From Dallia pectoralis (Eukaryota > Chordata > Actinopteri > Esociformes > Umbridae), in assembly GCA_029465975.1 (NCBI GenBank), contig CM055756.1, forward strand, positions 910,470 to 974,469: a stretch of 64,000 nt of DNA, written 5' to 3'. The notes under the pieces were generated by a model that made no database searches, had not been told where the DNA came from, and worked only from the letters and a program-made list of their open reading frames with translations. The position numbers and the translations under genes were made by a program. Shown here piece after piece: positions 1 through 9,740 of the stretch. The first letter of the stretch is position 1; the number at the start of each line of letters is the position of its first letter.

Positions 1-19
1 GGTATTCCTTATGGTTGAG
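1..19 (+). CDS. nuggc-like: NUGGC-like gene 1, partial exon cut by window start
   Basis: The first 19 bases end in a codon-aligned GAG before GTAAGA. They match the end of the exon at 47068-47182 (minus strand), which ends in the same way with phase 0. Only about six residues are visible. Confidence 0.7.
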
Positions 20-3000
20 GTAAGATTTAATTTTAATCAGAAAATACCACATTAACAGTTAGCAATTTAAATATTGCTTCCAAAATAATTATGGTTTCAT
101 TCTCAAAATTGACTGGAAACATACTTTTTTATTTGTACTTTGTACTGTACTTGAACCGAAATGTAGGAGCTTATTGAAACCTGTTTTATATTTTGAAGGA
201 GAGGGAGTTGACGGCAGAATTAATTGATGAACTACGCGAGAAAAAGAAACAACTCTATTTGGCTCTAGCTGAGTCAATCATGAACTCTATGCTTTCATGC
301 TACAAACGTAAGTCTTGAACTGAAAATGAAAAACGTAAATAAGATAAGAATAATTGCATATTACGTTTCCAAAATGTATAGAATGTATTAAAAACATGAC
401 AATAATGCAAACAATATTACGATTATAGGGGCATCACGGCACACAGGAAAAGATGCTCTGAAAAGGATGAGACATGAGTTACATCGACATGTAAGGAAAG
501 AAGATATTTTCCAGAAGGCCATGGACGATATGCTGAAACGTCTAAACGAACTGAAGGTGTGAAATTTCTAAGAAATCTTATGAAATTATTATGTTGGCTT
601 TCAAATTATTACAGTAGTTTAATGCGCGTAAATACACAGCTGTTAATAAATATATAAAGAACCCAACAAAGATCTCTAGAAAATTCATAACATTTCTATT
701 TAAACCTTAATTAGCAATAAATACATTCCAAATAAAGGAAACAAAGAAAATAATATGAAATCTTCATTGTTTATTTAACAAAAAACTAGTACGTAACTAA
801 AATACTCAGATTTCATGAGTACAAATTAATTTAATAGCTTGTGTCACCTCAACTGCAGTAAATTGGATTAAATGTTTTAAAAAGCCAAACTTTGCCAACT
901 TCTCCCTTTGGATTTCAGCCAATTGATTGTGGTTTGATGGGAATCTGTTGTGTACTGCTGGCTTCAGGCCCAACCACAGCATCTTGATTGGTTTACGGTC
1001 GTCATTTTCACTTGCTCAATCTAAAACAATCATCTTTATTCTGAGGCATTCTGTTGTAGATTTGGTTTAATTCGGAGCGAGACAGTTGTGAATCCTTCAA
1101 GCATTAAATTAACTTATGTTAAATTGTATGTAGCTGTCATTATTCCTTTTTAACTTTAAAGGTACAGTATGTTGAACAACTAATCGAAATAACAATAAAC
1201 GGTTAGTGTTGTCGTTTTAACAAATTGTTTTGCAAAAGTGAATCTGGATTGGATCTCGCACCACTACATTACTAATGATAATGTGTCTAGAGTAAAACAG
1301 TTGTGCATATTGTTTAACCCTTTTAATTCCCTAATTTTCAAGCATCCAATTTCACTACAACCTTGTCACCACTAGTGAGATGTCTTCAGGCTTCTTATGA
1401 GACCTGTCGCAACAACCTTATGTCTATACATCCCCGCCTTTAATCTGGAAGTGATCGAACTTGTCTGAGGATACACTCGACCACATTGCCTTACACCTAC
1501 CCAGGTTGAACCAGCCAGGTTAACCAGAGACATTGCTAGAACGTAGCATTGCATGGAGGTCGCTGAGTTTAATTACCTTCCAACTGGGTACATACAACTG
1601 GGTACACAAAAAATAACTGTCATAGCGTGACAAACTCAAAGTTCAGCTTTTAAATATATTAAAGAAAAACAGGTTAGGGTGCATTTTCAATTGATGATAT
1701 TGGTGCTTGTGCCTTTTATGGGATTCATCTTGTTCTGTAGTCAGAACATGGATTCATTGTTTACCTTGTTATGGGATGAATGGGATTCATTGTTTACCTT
1801 GTTATGGGATTCATTGTTTACCTTGTTATGGGATTCATTGTTTACCTTGTTATGGGATTGTTTTAGAATATTTGTCCTAAAAGCCAAATCATGATGAAAG
1901 CTGACTAAATAATATATTTTCATATTAGGAACACATTGTGAAGAAGCTGAAGTCTAAAATAATAAAATCCATTGAGATCTCACTCAAGACTCCCAACAGC
2001 TTGGACTGCCTAGGTAAATTAAATGCATTTATTTATCCATATCATATCACAGCACAATACAAAATAGTGTTTTCGCATCCATCTCCCAGTTTTAAGATTT
2101 TGGGATATTTTCAACTATACTTTTAATTAATGTTCAAATAACCTGAATATAATTGACATGAATACTTACGTGATTTATATAATTCATACATACTTATTAT
2201 TAGCATGTTACTGTAGAAATATTCAAACACAATTTTTAAAACTTTTCATGTTGAATCTGGCTGGTTTATGCGTGATTATATCCTAGGTAACGTAATAATC
2301 CGGAGTATGAAGGTCTGGAGGACTCCTAAATAATAGAAATAGTTTCGATCTGTTTTGGCTGTGATTTTATCCTGTTAAAGAGGGAGTGGCTAAAATGTAA
2401 CACATGTTTCTATTGACCAATGGGTAACTCTAAGTACACAAACCTGAAAGTGATATGAGGACACTAAAAGAGGTTCACGGGAATGATTTGTAAAAGGGAC
2501 CCCATATTATGGATGCACAGATCAAAGCATATCTCTGGAAACTGGAAAACAAGGCCCCCACAGGGAAAAAAGACATGGCTCTAGTCCTACTTAACAAGTC
2601 ACACTCTAGAGTAGTACATCATTTTAGGCCGCTGCCATATGTGGTTGAAATGAAGGTTCACCAAGACAAATTCATGAGTTATCAGGTACTTGCAAGCAGA
2701 GACAAATCATTATTATATATTATATTTGCAAGCAGAGAAACACAGCAATACAAGATGAGCAAAATCTCTTAAGCACAGCTTAGCAGTATTCCTCTAAATG
2801 GCCACAATGGTCTGTTAAGGTCTTCCATACAGAAACACAGCAATCATTGAATGTTTTTCTAGTTCGGGCTAGTTTCCAACAGTTCCCTGTCATCAAGTGC
2901 TCTTTACGTCCTGTTGTATAGTTTCGATATAAGGCTACGCCACAGCATATGTACAATATGTTAACCACAGTTTCCTTCCTGTACATGAACTTGTGCAGAA

Positions 3001-6000
3001 CAGCATCACATAATTCGTAGTAATAATCACTTCTGCTTAGCAAGCAAGCAAGTTTATTTATATAGCACAATTCATACATAGAAGCAAGTCAATGTGCTTT
3101 ACAGAGGAAAATAATTATGAAATAATAAAATACATGCATTTAATATTCATAGCAACCTGTTAACTGGCATTAAGTAAAACATTACATGTCAGTATTAACT
3201 GTGTAGAGTTTACATATTTATTCAAAAGGTCTTCAGAACCTTTTCAGGTCTTCAGAATCTGGCCTGGAAGTCTTACTAACTGGAAGCCAATGCAAAGATT
3301 TAAGAACCGGAGTGATGTGTTCTGTTCTCTTTGTTTTTGTTGGATGTAAATGCATGGATAAGCCTCTCTTGGTCTTTTTTCGACACCAGGTCCTTGATTC
3401 TGGCTATATTTTTAAGATGATTGAATGCTGTTTTATAACCGCTTTGATATGACTGGTGAATGTGAGATCTGAGTCTACCATTACACCTAGATTAATAACA
3501 GTCACGTCAATACTTTTACCTAAACACAACAGGCAAGATGGCACCTAGTAATTCTCCACCTTCTCAAAAACATGCTTACACAGTTGTCAGAGTAAAGTGC
3601 ATTATATTTAAACACTGTATATATTCTAGCTAGGCATAGTCTCTCTTGCTAGTATTTGTCGTTCAATGTGTGAATTCATATTGCAGAAATAGGCAAAGAC
3701 AAATTCCTTGTTCGTGAAAACCAACTTGGCAAATAAAGAACTTTATTCTGATTCGTTCAGTAACTTTCTTTGACTCACTAAGTCACATATACTGCAGTAG
3801 CATCAGGTCATGTGCAGCTCACTGCTCTTTTTTCACTATCTCTCTGCCCAATGAAGCATGGAAAATGCCAGCAAATATCTTAACACAGAAAAATGCTACT
3901 GGAAACTATAACGAATATAAGTAAATGTTAAGGTATATTCCGCTCATGTCATGAATACTCTTTAGTAATTTCTCCTGAATCCTTTTTTAATGCAGATGTC
4001 ACTGAGGATTATAACAATGTAAAGGAGTGTTTTGCTGCAGTTCAATCTGGGATGTCTGGGAAAGGATGTAAGCAGGTACAGGTATGTTGGTGTGACGATT
4101 GGTGAAGTTGGTGGGTTTTCGGTGATTCACTTCCGGGTTTGTCTTTATGAGTAACAGCTGTTTTGTGTTATGTGATCAGGATGGGCTATAAAGGTGGGTG
4201 GACAGTATTCCCTGGTGCTTGGTATTGTTGCTATGTCACAGTATTATAGAGGTGAGTGTTATACTGTTGTTAGTGCTATTTGGGTTTTGGAACATATTAT
4301 TATAAGACGCTATATGCGCACTGATTCAGTTTAGCCAGTAGCCTTTTGCGCCGTAAGCGGTTTGTTTTATGTTGCCTTTGTGCCGTAATAAACCTGATTG
4401 AACGGATTACCTGGCTCTGCACATGGCTTTTACCTGCACCAAACCCTACAGCCATGACAGAATACCAAGCCCAAACTACGAAAGCCAGCAGAGCCTGACG
4501 GTGAGTGGATTCTTCGGGGGGGGGCAAGCTATAGCGCCCCGAGGGATGAAGCTCACCGTCGCCCCACAGAGCAGTGGGACTGGCTTAAGCCGAAGACTCC
4601 CGAAGAGGAATATAGTCTCTGTGCTTACTTCGGGTATGAGCCACCAATGGAGCTACCAGGGCTAGCCACAACGGGTTCGCGGTCCCCCAAAGAACTGATC
4701 CAGGGAGCACCCCGAAAGCCTCCCAAAGGTCACCCACTGCTCCGGGGGTTGCAGTCAGGGCCAGACAGACCCCTGGAGCTGCAGCCACAGCACCAGCAGA
4801 TGGAGGACTCTTTCCAGCCACCAACCTCCAGAGCCCAAAGGTCCCCGGAGGGATTACACGACCAGCCCTCGGAGGTGTATGGGAGGTGGTGGAGGACATG
4901 GCTGGAGCTGCCTGAACTCCCCCCTCTGAGTGAGTGCCAGGACAAGCCCCTCCCAACTCAGCGTGAGTGTCCCGAGTGGCTCCTCCCCCCTCAGCATGAG
5001 AGTCAGGACCAGTGGCTCCTCCTCCCTCTGTTGAATGTCCAGAGATTGCCTCAGCTACGCCTACGCCCGAGATTTCCTCAGCTACGCCTACACCCGAGAT
5101 TGCCCCAGCTACGCCTGTGCCCGATATGGCCCCAGCTACGCCTGTGCCCGAGATGGCCCCAGGTACGCCTGCGCCCGAAATGGCAACAGCTACGCCAGGG
5201 GCCCACCTCTTAGAATTGGGTCTCTCAACTGAGGTCGTTGAGACCATCCTTCACTCCAGAGCTCCAGCCACGAGGAAAGCGTATGCCGCTAGGTGGAAAT
5301 TGTTCACCTCTTGGTGCGGAGAACGGCAGTTAGACCCAGTCAACTGCCCGGTGTTTGCAGTACTGGAGTTCCTGCAACACTCCACACTTAAGGTGTACGT
5401 GGCGGCTTTGTCCGCATGCCATGTCCCTTTTAATGGAGTTTCTCTGGGGAAACACCCACTAGTATCACGCTTCCTTCGTGGCACCCGGAGGCTGAGACCA
5501 GCAGCCTGCACGAGGGTGCCATCCTGGGACCTGGCCATTGTGCTGGAATGTCTCTCCTGTGCTCCGTTCGAGCCCATTGAGGAGGTCCCGGAGAAGTGTA
5601 TTACTCTCAAGACGGTCTTCTTACTTGCTATCTCTTCCCTGAAGAGGATTGGTGATATGCAAGCCCTTTCGGTGGCGCCCTCATGTTTGGAATTCTCACC
5701 CAGGATGGTTAAGGCGTTTCTACTACCTTCACCCGGTTATGTTCCTAAGGTCCCAACTAACATCGTTGGGCCTATTGTGCTGCAAGCCTTTTGTCCTCCT
5801 CCCTTTCTGACGTCGGACCAGAAGAAGCATAATCTTCTCTGGCCGGTGAGGGCCTTAGACGCCTACGTCCACAGAACTGCCCTGTGGAGGCTATCCGAAC
5901 AATTGTTTGTGTGCTTTGGACCACCCAAGAAAGGGGTCTAAACAGAGGATGAGCAAGTGAGTGGTTGAGGCTGGTCAGCCTTCATCATTGGCTGTTCGAG

Positions 6001-9000
6001 CTCACTCGACCAGGAGTACGGCGGCTTCAAAAAGCCCTTTTGTCAGGCAAGGTTTCACTACATGATGTTTGTGTTGCGGCGGGCTGGTCCTCACCAGACA
6101 CATTCGTGAGATTTTACCAGCTTGACTTTAACTCCACGCCAGGAGCGCAGGTGCTTTCGTCCGAATGTGCGCTCTGACTTCACATGGCGGACACTTGCTC
6201 GTATGGCAAAGTGGGTATTGGTGTTCCCATAGCGTTTTCACGCAGCTTAAAGTTCCCTGATAAGGAACGTTTCCGCTGTATGTAACTTTAGTTCCCTGAG
6301 GGGAACGAGACACTGCGTGTCTGTGCCCGAGGCACTTGCTTCAGCCTGTCAGAAACTGAAGGTGCCGGTAATGAGGGGTGCTTTATGATTTCCTGGTCGC
6401 GACGTCACCCGTCTGTGACGTTCCGTCACGCCATTGGACTGATTACACATGTACTTCATGAAGCATTCACGCAGAGCGTTCCCATAGCGTTTTCACGCAG
6501 CATCTCAATCCCCTCAGGGAACTAAGGTTACATACGTAACTGGAGACGTTCTTCCCCAGAGCAGTCGGTCTCAGGAACATGCCCCCGGTACCAAACTGTC
6601 TTTAACCTGGTTCCCACCTTCACAATCATACTAATTCTGAACTATAACATTGACAGTTACAACTCAAAACATTGATTTATAACCAGAGATTGATATCGAA
6701 CTAAACATTGGTTTCTAACTAGACATTGAGTTCTAACTGCACTTTGCAGATTTGCACCTAGATATTTACATAGTACATATATTTATTGTTTAACTTGTTT
6801 GTATTTGTTCAGTAACGGGTGTAACTGATTCTGATTATTCGGGGCCCAGCCCAATATTACAAGAATTACGTTCCCTGGGAACTATTGTAGGAACACGCGA
6901 TTACGTTACTAATGAACGTATCTACCATGCATTTATGTTAAATAATAGCGTGTGGAATTGAACCGCTGCACACAGCTCGGCAGCAAAGCACCCTACCCAC
7001 TGCTCCACAAGGGTCGCTGTTTTACATCAAGTCGTTATGCAATGTAATCGCGGTTCTTACAATTGTTCACAGGATATTAACCCAAACCATAACCCTAACA
7101 TTACGAAACTAGCCCTAACCTTAACCCTAACATTACGAAACTAGCCCTAACATTAACCCTAACATTACAAAACTAACCCTAACCTTAACCCTAACATTAG
7201 AAAACTAGCCCTAACATTAACCTTAACCCTAACATTAGGAAACTAACCCTAACGAAAACGTAGAGTGCACGCGGCGTTTTGCCACAGTTAGAGAAGCACA
7301 GGGTGGTACAGTGGGTAGAGCACTCGCCTACTGAGCTGTTGGCAGAGGTTCCATTCCATCCGCATGTCATTTTTTGCTTTTTACGTCTTAATTACGTTTT
7401 ACTAGTAACGTAATCTCGTGTTTCTACAATAGTTCCCAGGGAACGTAATTGTTGTGATATAGGGTTGTGGGGGCCATAGGTCAAACAGTTAAGAGCTGTT
7501 TTTAGATAAAAAAGTGTCTGTTTTTAGGTCCTTTAAAAGTTTCCTCAAAGTATTTTGAACATCAGTTACACTTTGTTCTTGGTGCTGGTTACTTTTTTTA
7601 CAGGTAGGTTAGAGTATACAAACTACCCATATTATCAATCGGTGAGTGGTTTTACATATAGTTGGTATTCAATTTAGTTGTCGTTAATTAGGCACATTTA
7701 TTTTCACACATTCTATATATTGTTGCCATTCAGTGTTTGTTTGTCGTGTTTGTTTTGGTTGATACAATACCCATCGAACAAGATTAAGCTCTGCACTGGT
7801 TCCTACCACACACACTAAGCCAAGGTTGTGGTTCTTTGTTAAACAATGTTAAACCACATTTGTACTTGCATTTTTACCTCTAACATGTTCATCTGCATAT
7901 TGATTACATTTTGTTAGATTATTTAACTAATCTGTTAAAAACTAGCCATGCTGTCTGGCACCAATATCCTAAACTGTTACTGTAATTGTTGCTATGATGT
8001 CCAAAGTGCCACATGACTGTAAAGAACAGTTTAACACAGATTATTAAAACAAATTAGTTACTATGCATCTTGTGCCCATTTTTTTAATCAGTTTTACTGA
8101 CAGTGTAATCCATGAATTTGCCAATTTCAGAATGCTCATTCTTAACCAAATGGAAACTGCAAGGAAATGTCACGTAAAAGCTTTAATTATCTCCCTACTC
8201 CTGAAGTTATAAATTCAATTTATTTTAACGATTCATGAGACACAATTATATAAAAAAAATTGTATTTAATGATTTCATGCCTTGTCTTCCCTCAATGCTA
8301 GACAATGAAGACCCCAGCATTCAATGTCCCTGGCCCCTCAAGTATGCCAGACAAATCAACGCCCTTAAACAGCAAGTGTAACAATCCAACAGGTCAGTAA
8401 ATGCACTTACCTGCCGAAGTAAATTCCTTGTCTGTACACAAATTTATGGCGATTAAACACTTTTCTGATTCTGATAACAAATGTGTTACAGCCAGGCATG
8501 GCCTATGTTCAGTGTCTTCTGGTTGTCTTTCACTGTCCTGTGATTTGCTCCACATTTGTCCTGTTTGCCCCAATCACGTCCTTAAATAGTTTCTCCAGTG
8601 TTAGATATTGTAGTTTCATGTTAGATATTTTATGTTTTACATTTACACAATGTTACCCCTGCATTTGTGTCCTGTCCAACTCAAGCATGACAAAGTTTTT
8701 TTTAGTAACATTGGCCCCACACATTTTATCTGTAATTCAGATCACATTATAAAAAATAAAAAAAAACACGAAAAATCAAGTCGCATTAAATTACGTTTAT
8801 AGACAACTAACATGTACACTTCAATTACATTCAGTATGAACATGAATCTGTGCTATTTACATATCCCCTGTTCTATTAGTCATCAATGACCCACTATTAC
8901 TTTGCTTCTTAACATTTTGCTTTTATGTTGGCTCTAAAGTAATCGATCGCAAATGACAAATGTTTAAAAACATTTAGGGTAAACAGTTATGGACAACCTA

Positions 9001-9617
9001 GGGTTAAGGTAAGGCATATATCGAACTCACCATCATTGGAATGAAAGTTGGTCCCCCGTCCATTATCCCTGACTGAAACACTCTAGCAAACAGCCAGTCT
9101 ATTTTAACAATAACTTATCCTCATATCTGCCCCTGGTGGCGGGTTTTCGGGGGTAGATAAATGGCACGTATTATATGTTGACACTAATTGTTGTTGTGAG
9201 TCATTAGGGACCAATAGCTCTGGGATATGTTAATGTTTCATGTAATAGCTCTGCTGATATGTCCATTCTGAACATAAATGCCATTTACAAGTTTGTTACA
9301 TATTTCTATCCTGTCATACTGACTTTGCATTTACCTTTCTCATTTTAATACCAGATGCTGTACAGAAGAAAATCCCAGATGCTGTAAAGAAGAAGCTCTC
9401 ACATGTAGAAATTGTGAAAAAGAACAGAATTAAACTTATTCAGAGGGTGACGAATGTGACGATTATAGCAGATGAACTGCTTCAGGATGAGAAAATCCAG
9501 TATGAAATGTATGAACAAATCCAAACCATTCCAGTCACTGGTGACAAAATGAGACTATTGCTTGAACGAGTAATTAAAGGAGGAGAAAACGTTACATCTG
9601 CCTTCTGCGATTGCTGA
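1..9617 (+). CDS. nuggc-like: NUGGC-like (nuclear GTPase SLIP-GC-like) gene, 3' part, with C-terminal CARD
   Basis: Only the 3' half is in the window. Proposed exons are 1-19 (partial), 199-307, 429-556, 1929-2013, 3996-4067, 7604-7641, 8302-8392 and 9355-9617. All junctions are GT/AG, and the phases chain without a break: 786 nt, or 262 codons with the stop, from 199 onward. The first three exons match in sequence, length (109 and 128 nt for the two complete ones) and phase the last three exons of the intact copy at 46557-53325, which carries GTPase motifs G3 and G4. This identifies the gene as a SLIP-GC-type large GTPase. The later exons add a helical stretch, a Pro/Ser-rich linker and a CARD. 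The GTPase domain itself lies upstream of the window. A polyadenylation signal AATAAA sits near 9735. The family is tied to nuclear and B-cell roles in mammals; a CARD would suggest inflammasome or NLR-type signalling, which is inference. Confidence 0.8.
199..307 (+). CDS. nuggc-like: NUGGC-like gene 1 exon, charged helical segment
   Basis: This 109-nt exon follows an AG acceptor at 197-198 and ends at a GTAAGT donor at 308, phase 0 in and phase 1 out. It encodes a Glu/Lys-rich helix (start ERELTAELIDELREKKK). The exon at 46814-46922 (minus) is also 109 nt and closely similar in protein sequence. Confidence 0.82.
429..556 (+). CDS. nuggc-like: NUGGC-like gene 1 exon, basic helical segment
   Basis: This 128-nt exon runs from an AG acceptor at 427-428 to a GTGTGA donor at 557, phase 1 in and phase 0 out. 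It encodes a basic amphipathic stretch containing KDALKRMRHELHRHV. It is the counterpart of the 128-nt exon at 46557-46684 (minus), and together they fix the family assignment of this gene. Confidence 0.82.
557..1928 (+). other. Intron of NUGGC-like gene 1
   Basis: This is an AT-rich intron between two phase-compatible exons. I see no coding sequence of its own. The most structured part is the 24-bp minisatellite near its 3' end; short open frames on both strands have no recognisable content. Confidence 0.6.
1749..1858. repeat. 24-bp intronic minisatellite
   Basis: About four and a half copies of a 24-bp unit starting GGGATTCATTGTTTACC are arranged head to tail, with one partial copy carrying a short insertion (GATGAAT). 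Because 24 is divisible by three, both strands stay open across it, which explains two short spurious frames. It lies about 70 bp upstream of the exon at 1929. Confidence 0.9.
1929..2013 (+). CDS. nuggc-like: NUGGC-like gene 1 exon, Lys-rich helix
   Basis: This 85-nt exon lies between an AG acceptor (ATATTAG) and a GTAAAT donor, phase 0 in and phase 1 out. It encodes a Lys/Ile-rich helix beginning EHIVKKLKSKIIKSIEI. No counterpart exists in the inverted-repeat copies, which stop one exon earlier at the retroelement. Confidence 0.7.
2014..3995 (+). other. Intron with fish interspersed-repeat remnants
   Basis: This intron holds no gene I can support. About 3035-3560 looks like a common fish interspersed repeat: it has the 'tttatttatatagcac' type of end and a segment read antisense. 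About 3685-3740 resembles the conserved 3' tail of fish LINEs (AAATTCCTTGT, then AAATAAAG). The family of the first repeat is uncertain. Confidence 0.5.
3996..4067 (+). CDS. nuggc-like: NUGGC-like gene 1 exon (alternative donors)
   Basis: The exon starts after TGCAG with phase 1 in and encodes a segment starting DVTEDYNNVKECFAAV. There are two usable ends. A consensus donor GTAAGC at 4068 leaves phase 1 and splices in frame to the 38-nt exon at 7604. A donor GTATGT at 4082 leaves phase 0 and splices in frame directly to the exon at 8302. I prefer the first because it uses all the good splice signals. Confidence 0.62.
4092..4480 (+). mobile_element. LTR-like sequence, same family as 33355-33735
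   Basis: It begins TGTGACGATTGG, contains a poly(A)-signal-like AATAAA near 4388, and ends in a segment (GCGGATTACCTGG, then GCACATGGCTT) shared with 33700-33730. The two copies align over most of this length with scattered gaps. I infer an LTR of a fish retrotransposon; the exact 3' boundary is uncertain. Confidence 0.55.
4600..6180 (+). mobile_element. DIRS-like retrotransposon, 3' coding part with tyrosine recombinase
   Basis: An open frame at 5012-5941 (309 codons) has a Pro/Thr-rich repeated N-terminus, then a SAM-like core-binding region (about residues 75-190) and the start of a tyrosine-recombinase catalytic domain. It stops at 5941. The remainder continues in another frame at 5965-6177, where an HxxR motif (HSTR, near 6003-6014) and a likely catalytic Tyr in FVRFYQLD (near 6110) are visible. 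The element is therefore broken by at least one frameshift or stop. The domain type and the terminal repeats downstream fit a DIRS-type YR retrotransposon. No reverse transcriptase is visible, so it is 5' truncated. Confidence 0.8.
5043..5197. repeat. 27-bp coding tandem repeat in the DIRS open frame
   Basis: Five to six imperfect copies of a 27-bp unit (core AGCTACGCCT) encode a nine-residue Pro/Glu/Ala/Thr motif of the type PEIAxATPx. The unit length preserves the frame. Confidence 0.85.
6190..6545. repeat. Terminal repeats of the DIRS-like element
   Basis: The sequence GTTCCCATAGCGTTTTCACG occurs twice (about 6222 and 6479). Complementary TTCCCTGAGGGGAACGAGAC / CCCCTCAGGGAACTAAGG segments lie between and after them. 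Such split and inverted terminal repeats next to a YR domain are characteristic of DIRS elements. Confidence 0.65.
6950..7017 (-). other. tRNA-like sequence in MITE left arm
   Basis: On the minus strand it shows an A-box-like GGAGCAGTGGGTAGG and a B-box-like GGTTCAATTCC at the usual spacing of a tRNA-derived promoter. It does not fold into a clear functional tRNA and is part of a repeat, so I do not call a tRNA gene. Confidence 0.5.
7083..7256. repeat. Interstitial telomere-like repeats
   Basis: Repeated CCCTAAC/CCTTAACCCTAA units alternate with ATTACGAAACTAG, giving a compound unit of about 40 bp that occurs at least four times. It is interstitial, at the core of a MITE. Confidence 0.85.
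7300..7363 (+). other. tRNA-like sequence in MITE right arm
   Basis: It shows GGTGGTACAGTGGGTAGAG (A-box-like) and GGTTCCATTCCATCC (B-box-like). It is a diverged mirror of the left-arm copy and is not a credible functional tRNA. Confidence 0.45.
7604..7641 (+). CDS. nuggc-like: NUGGC-like gene 1 micro-exon (38 nt)
   Basis: A strong acceptor (polypyrimidine run, then TACAG) precedes 38 nt that are open only in one frame (RLEYTNYPYYQS). A GTGAGT donor follows. It joins in frame to the GTAAGC donor at 4068 and to the exon at 8302. If the other donor of the previous exon is used, this exon must be skipped. Confidence 0.6.
8302..8392 (+). CDS. nuggc-like: NUGGC-like gene 1 exon, Pro/Ser-rich linker
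   Basis: This 91-nt exon lies between GCTAG and GTCAGT, phase 0 in and phase 1 out. It encodes a low-complexity linker (TMKTPAFNVPGPSSMP at its start). It sits just before the CARD exon, as expected of a flexible interdomain linker. Confidence 0.72.
8393..9354 (+). other. Last intron, with a LINE 3'-tail remnant
   Basis: About 8405-8480 matches the fish LINE 3' tail (CTGCCGAAGTAAATTCCTTG, then ATTAAACAC and TCTGATTCTGAT). The rest has no feature I can name. Confidence 0.55.
9355..9617 (+). CDS. nuggc-like: Terminal exon encoding a CARD domain
   Basis: The exon begins after a CCAG acceptor with phase 1 in (joining to make Asp) and ends at TGA 9615-9617. After about 17 residues it carries the fish CARD signature in order: VEIVKKNRIKLIQRV (helix 1), IADELLQ (helix 2), EMYEQI (helix 3), TGDKMRLLLERV (helices 4-5), then KGGENVTSAF. 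The stop falls right after, so the sixth helix is shorter than usual for a CARD. CARDs mediate homotypic assembly with ASC, caspases and NLRs. The assignment is by recognised pattern. Confidence 0.82.
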
Positions 9618-9734
9618 AACAATCACTGCCTTCATACAGATAAAACCAATCGGATAATAACCCCACAATATTGTAATATAATGAGCTCAGTGCAGATTTT
9701 TGAGCAGTGTGTCTTGTGATATGCACACGACCGT

Positions 9735-9740
9735 AATAAA
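9735..9740 (+). terminator. Polyadenylation signal of gene 1
   Basis: AATAAA lies about 120 bases after the CARD stop codon, at a normal distance for a short 3' UTR. Confidence 0.55.

Larger units (their letters stand above)
6854..7460. mobile_element. MITE with ~60-bp inverted repeats, telomere-like core and tRNA-like arms
   Basis: The ends are inverted repeats of about 60 bp (left ATTACGTTCCCTGGGAACTA; right its near-exact complement). Inside the left end is a minus-strand tRNA-like sequence, inside the right end a plus-strand one, and between them an array of degenerate CCCTAA repeats. There is no coding content. It lies in the intron between the exons at 3996 and 7604. Confidence 0.75.

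Noticed and set aside
1679..1923. Small repetitive proteins on both strands
   Set aside because: They are translations of the 24-bp minisatellite.
4585..5247. 220-codon minus-strand frame rich in Gly/Ala repeats
   Set aside because: It is the shadow of the 27-bp tandem repeat and GC-rich DIRS sequence read on the wrong strand.
7083..7256. True telomere or chromosome end
   Set aside because: The CCCTAA repeats are degenerate, short and enclosed in a MITE within an intron.
6950..7363. Functional tRNA genes
   Set aside because: A- and B-box-like sequences are present but the cloverleaf is not convincing, and they are mirrored parts of a repeat.
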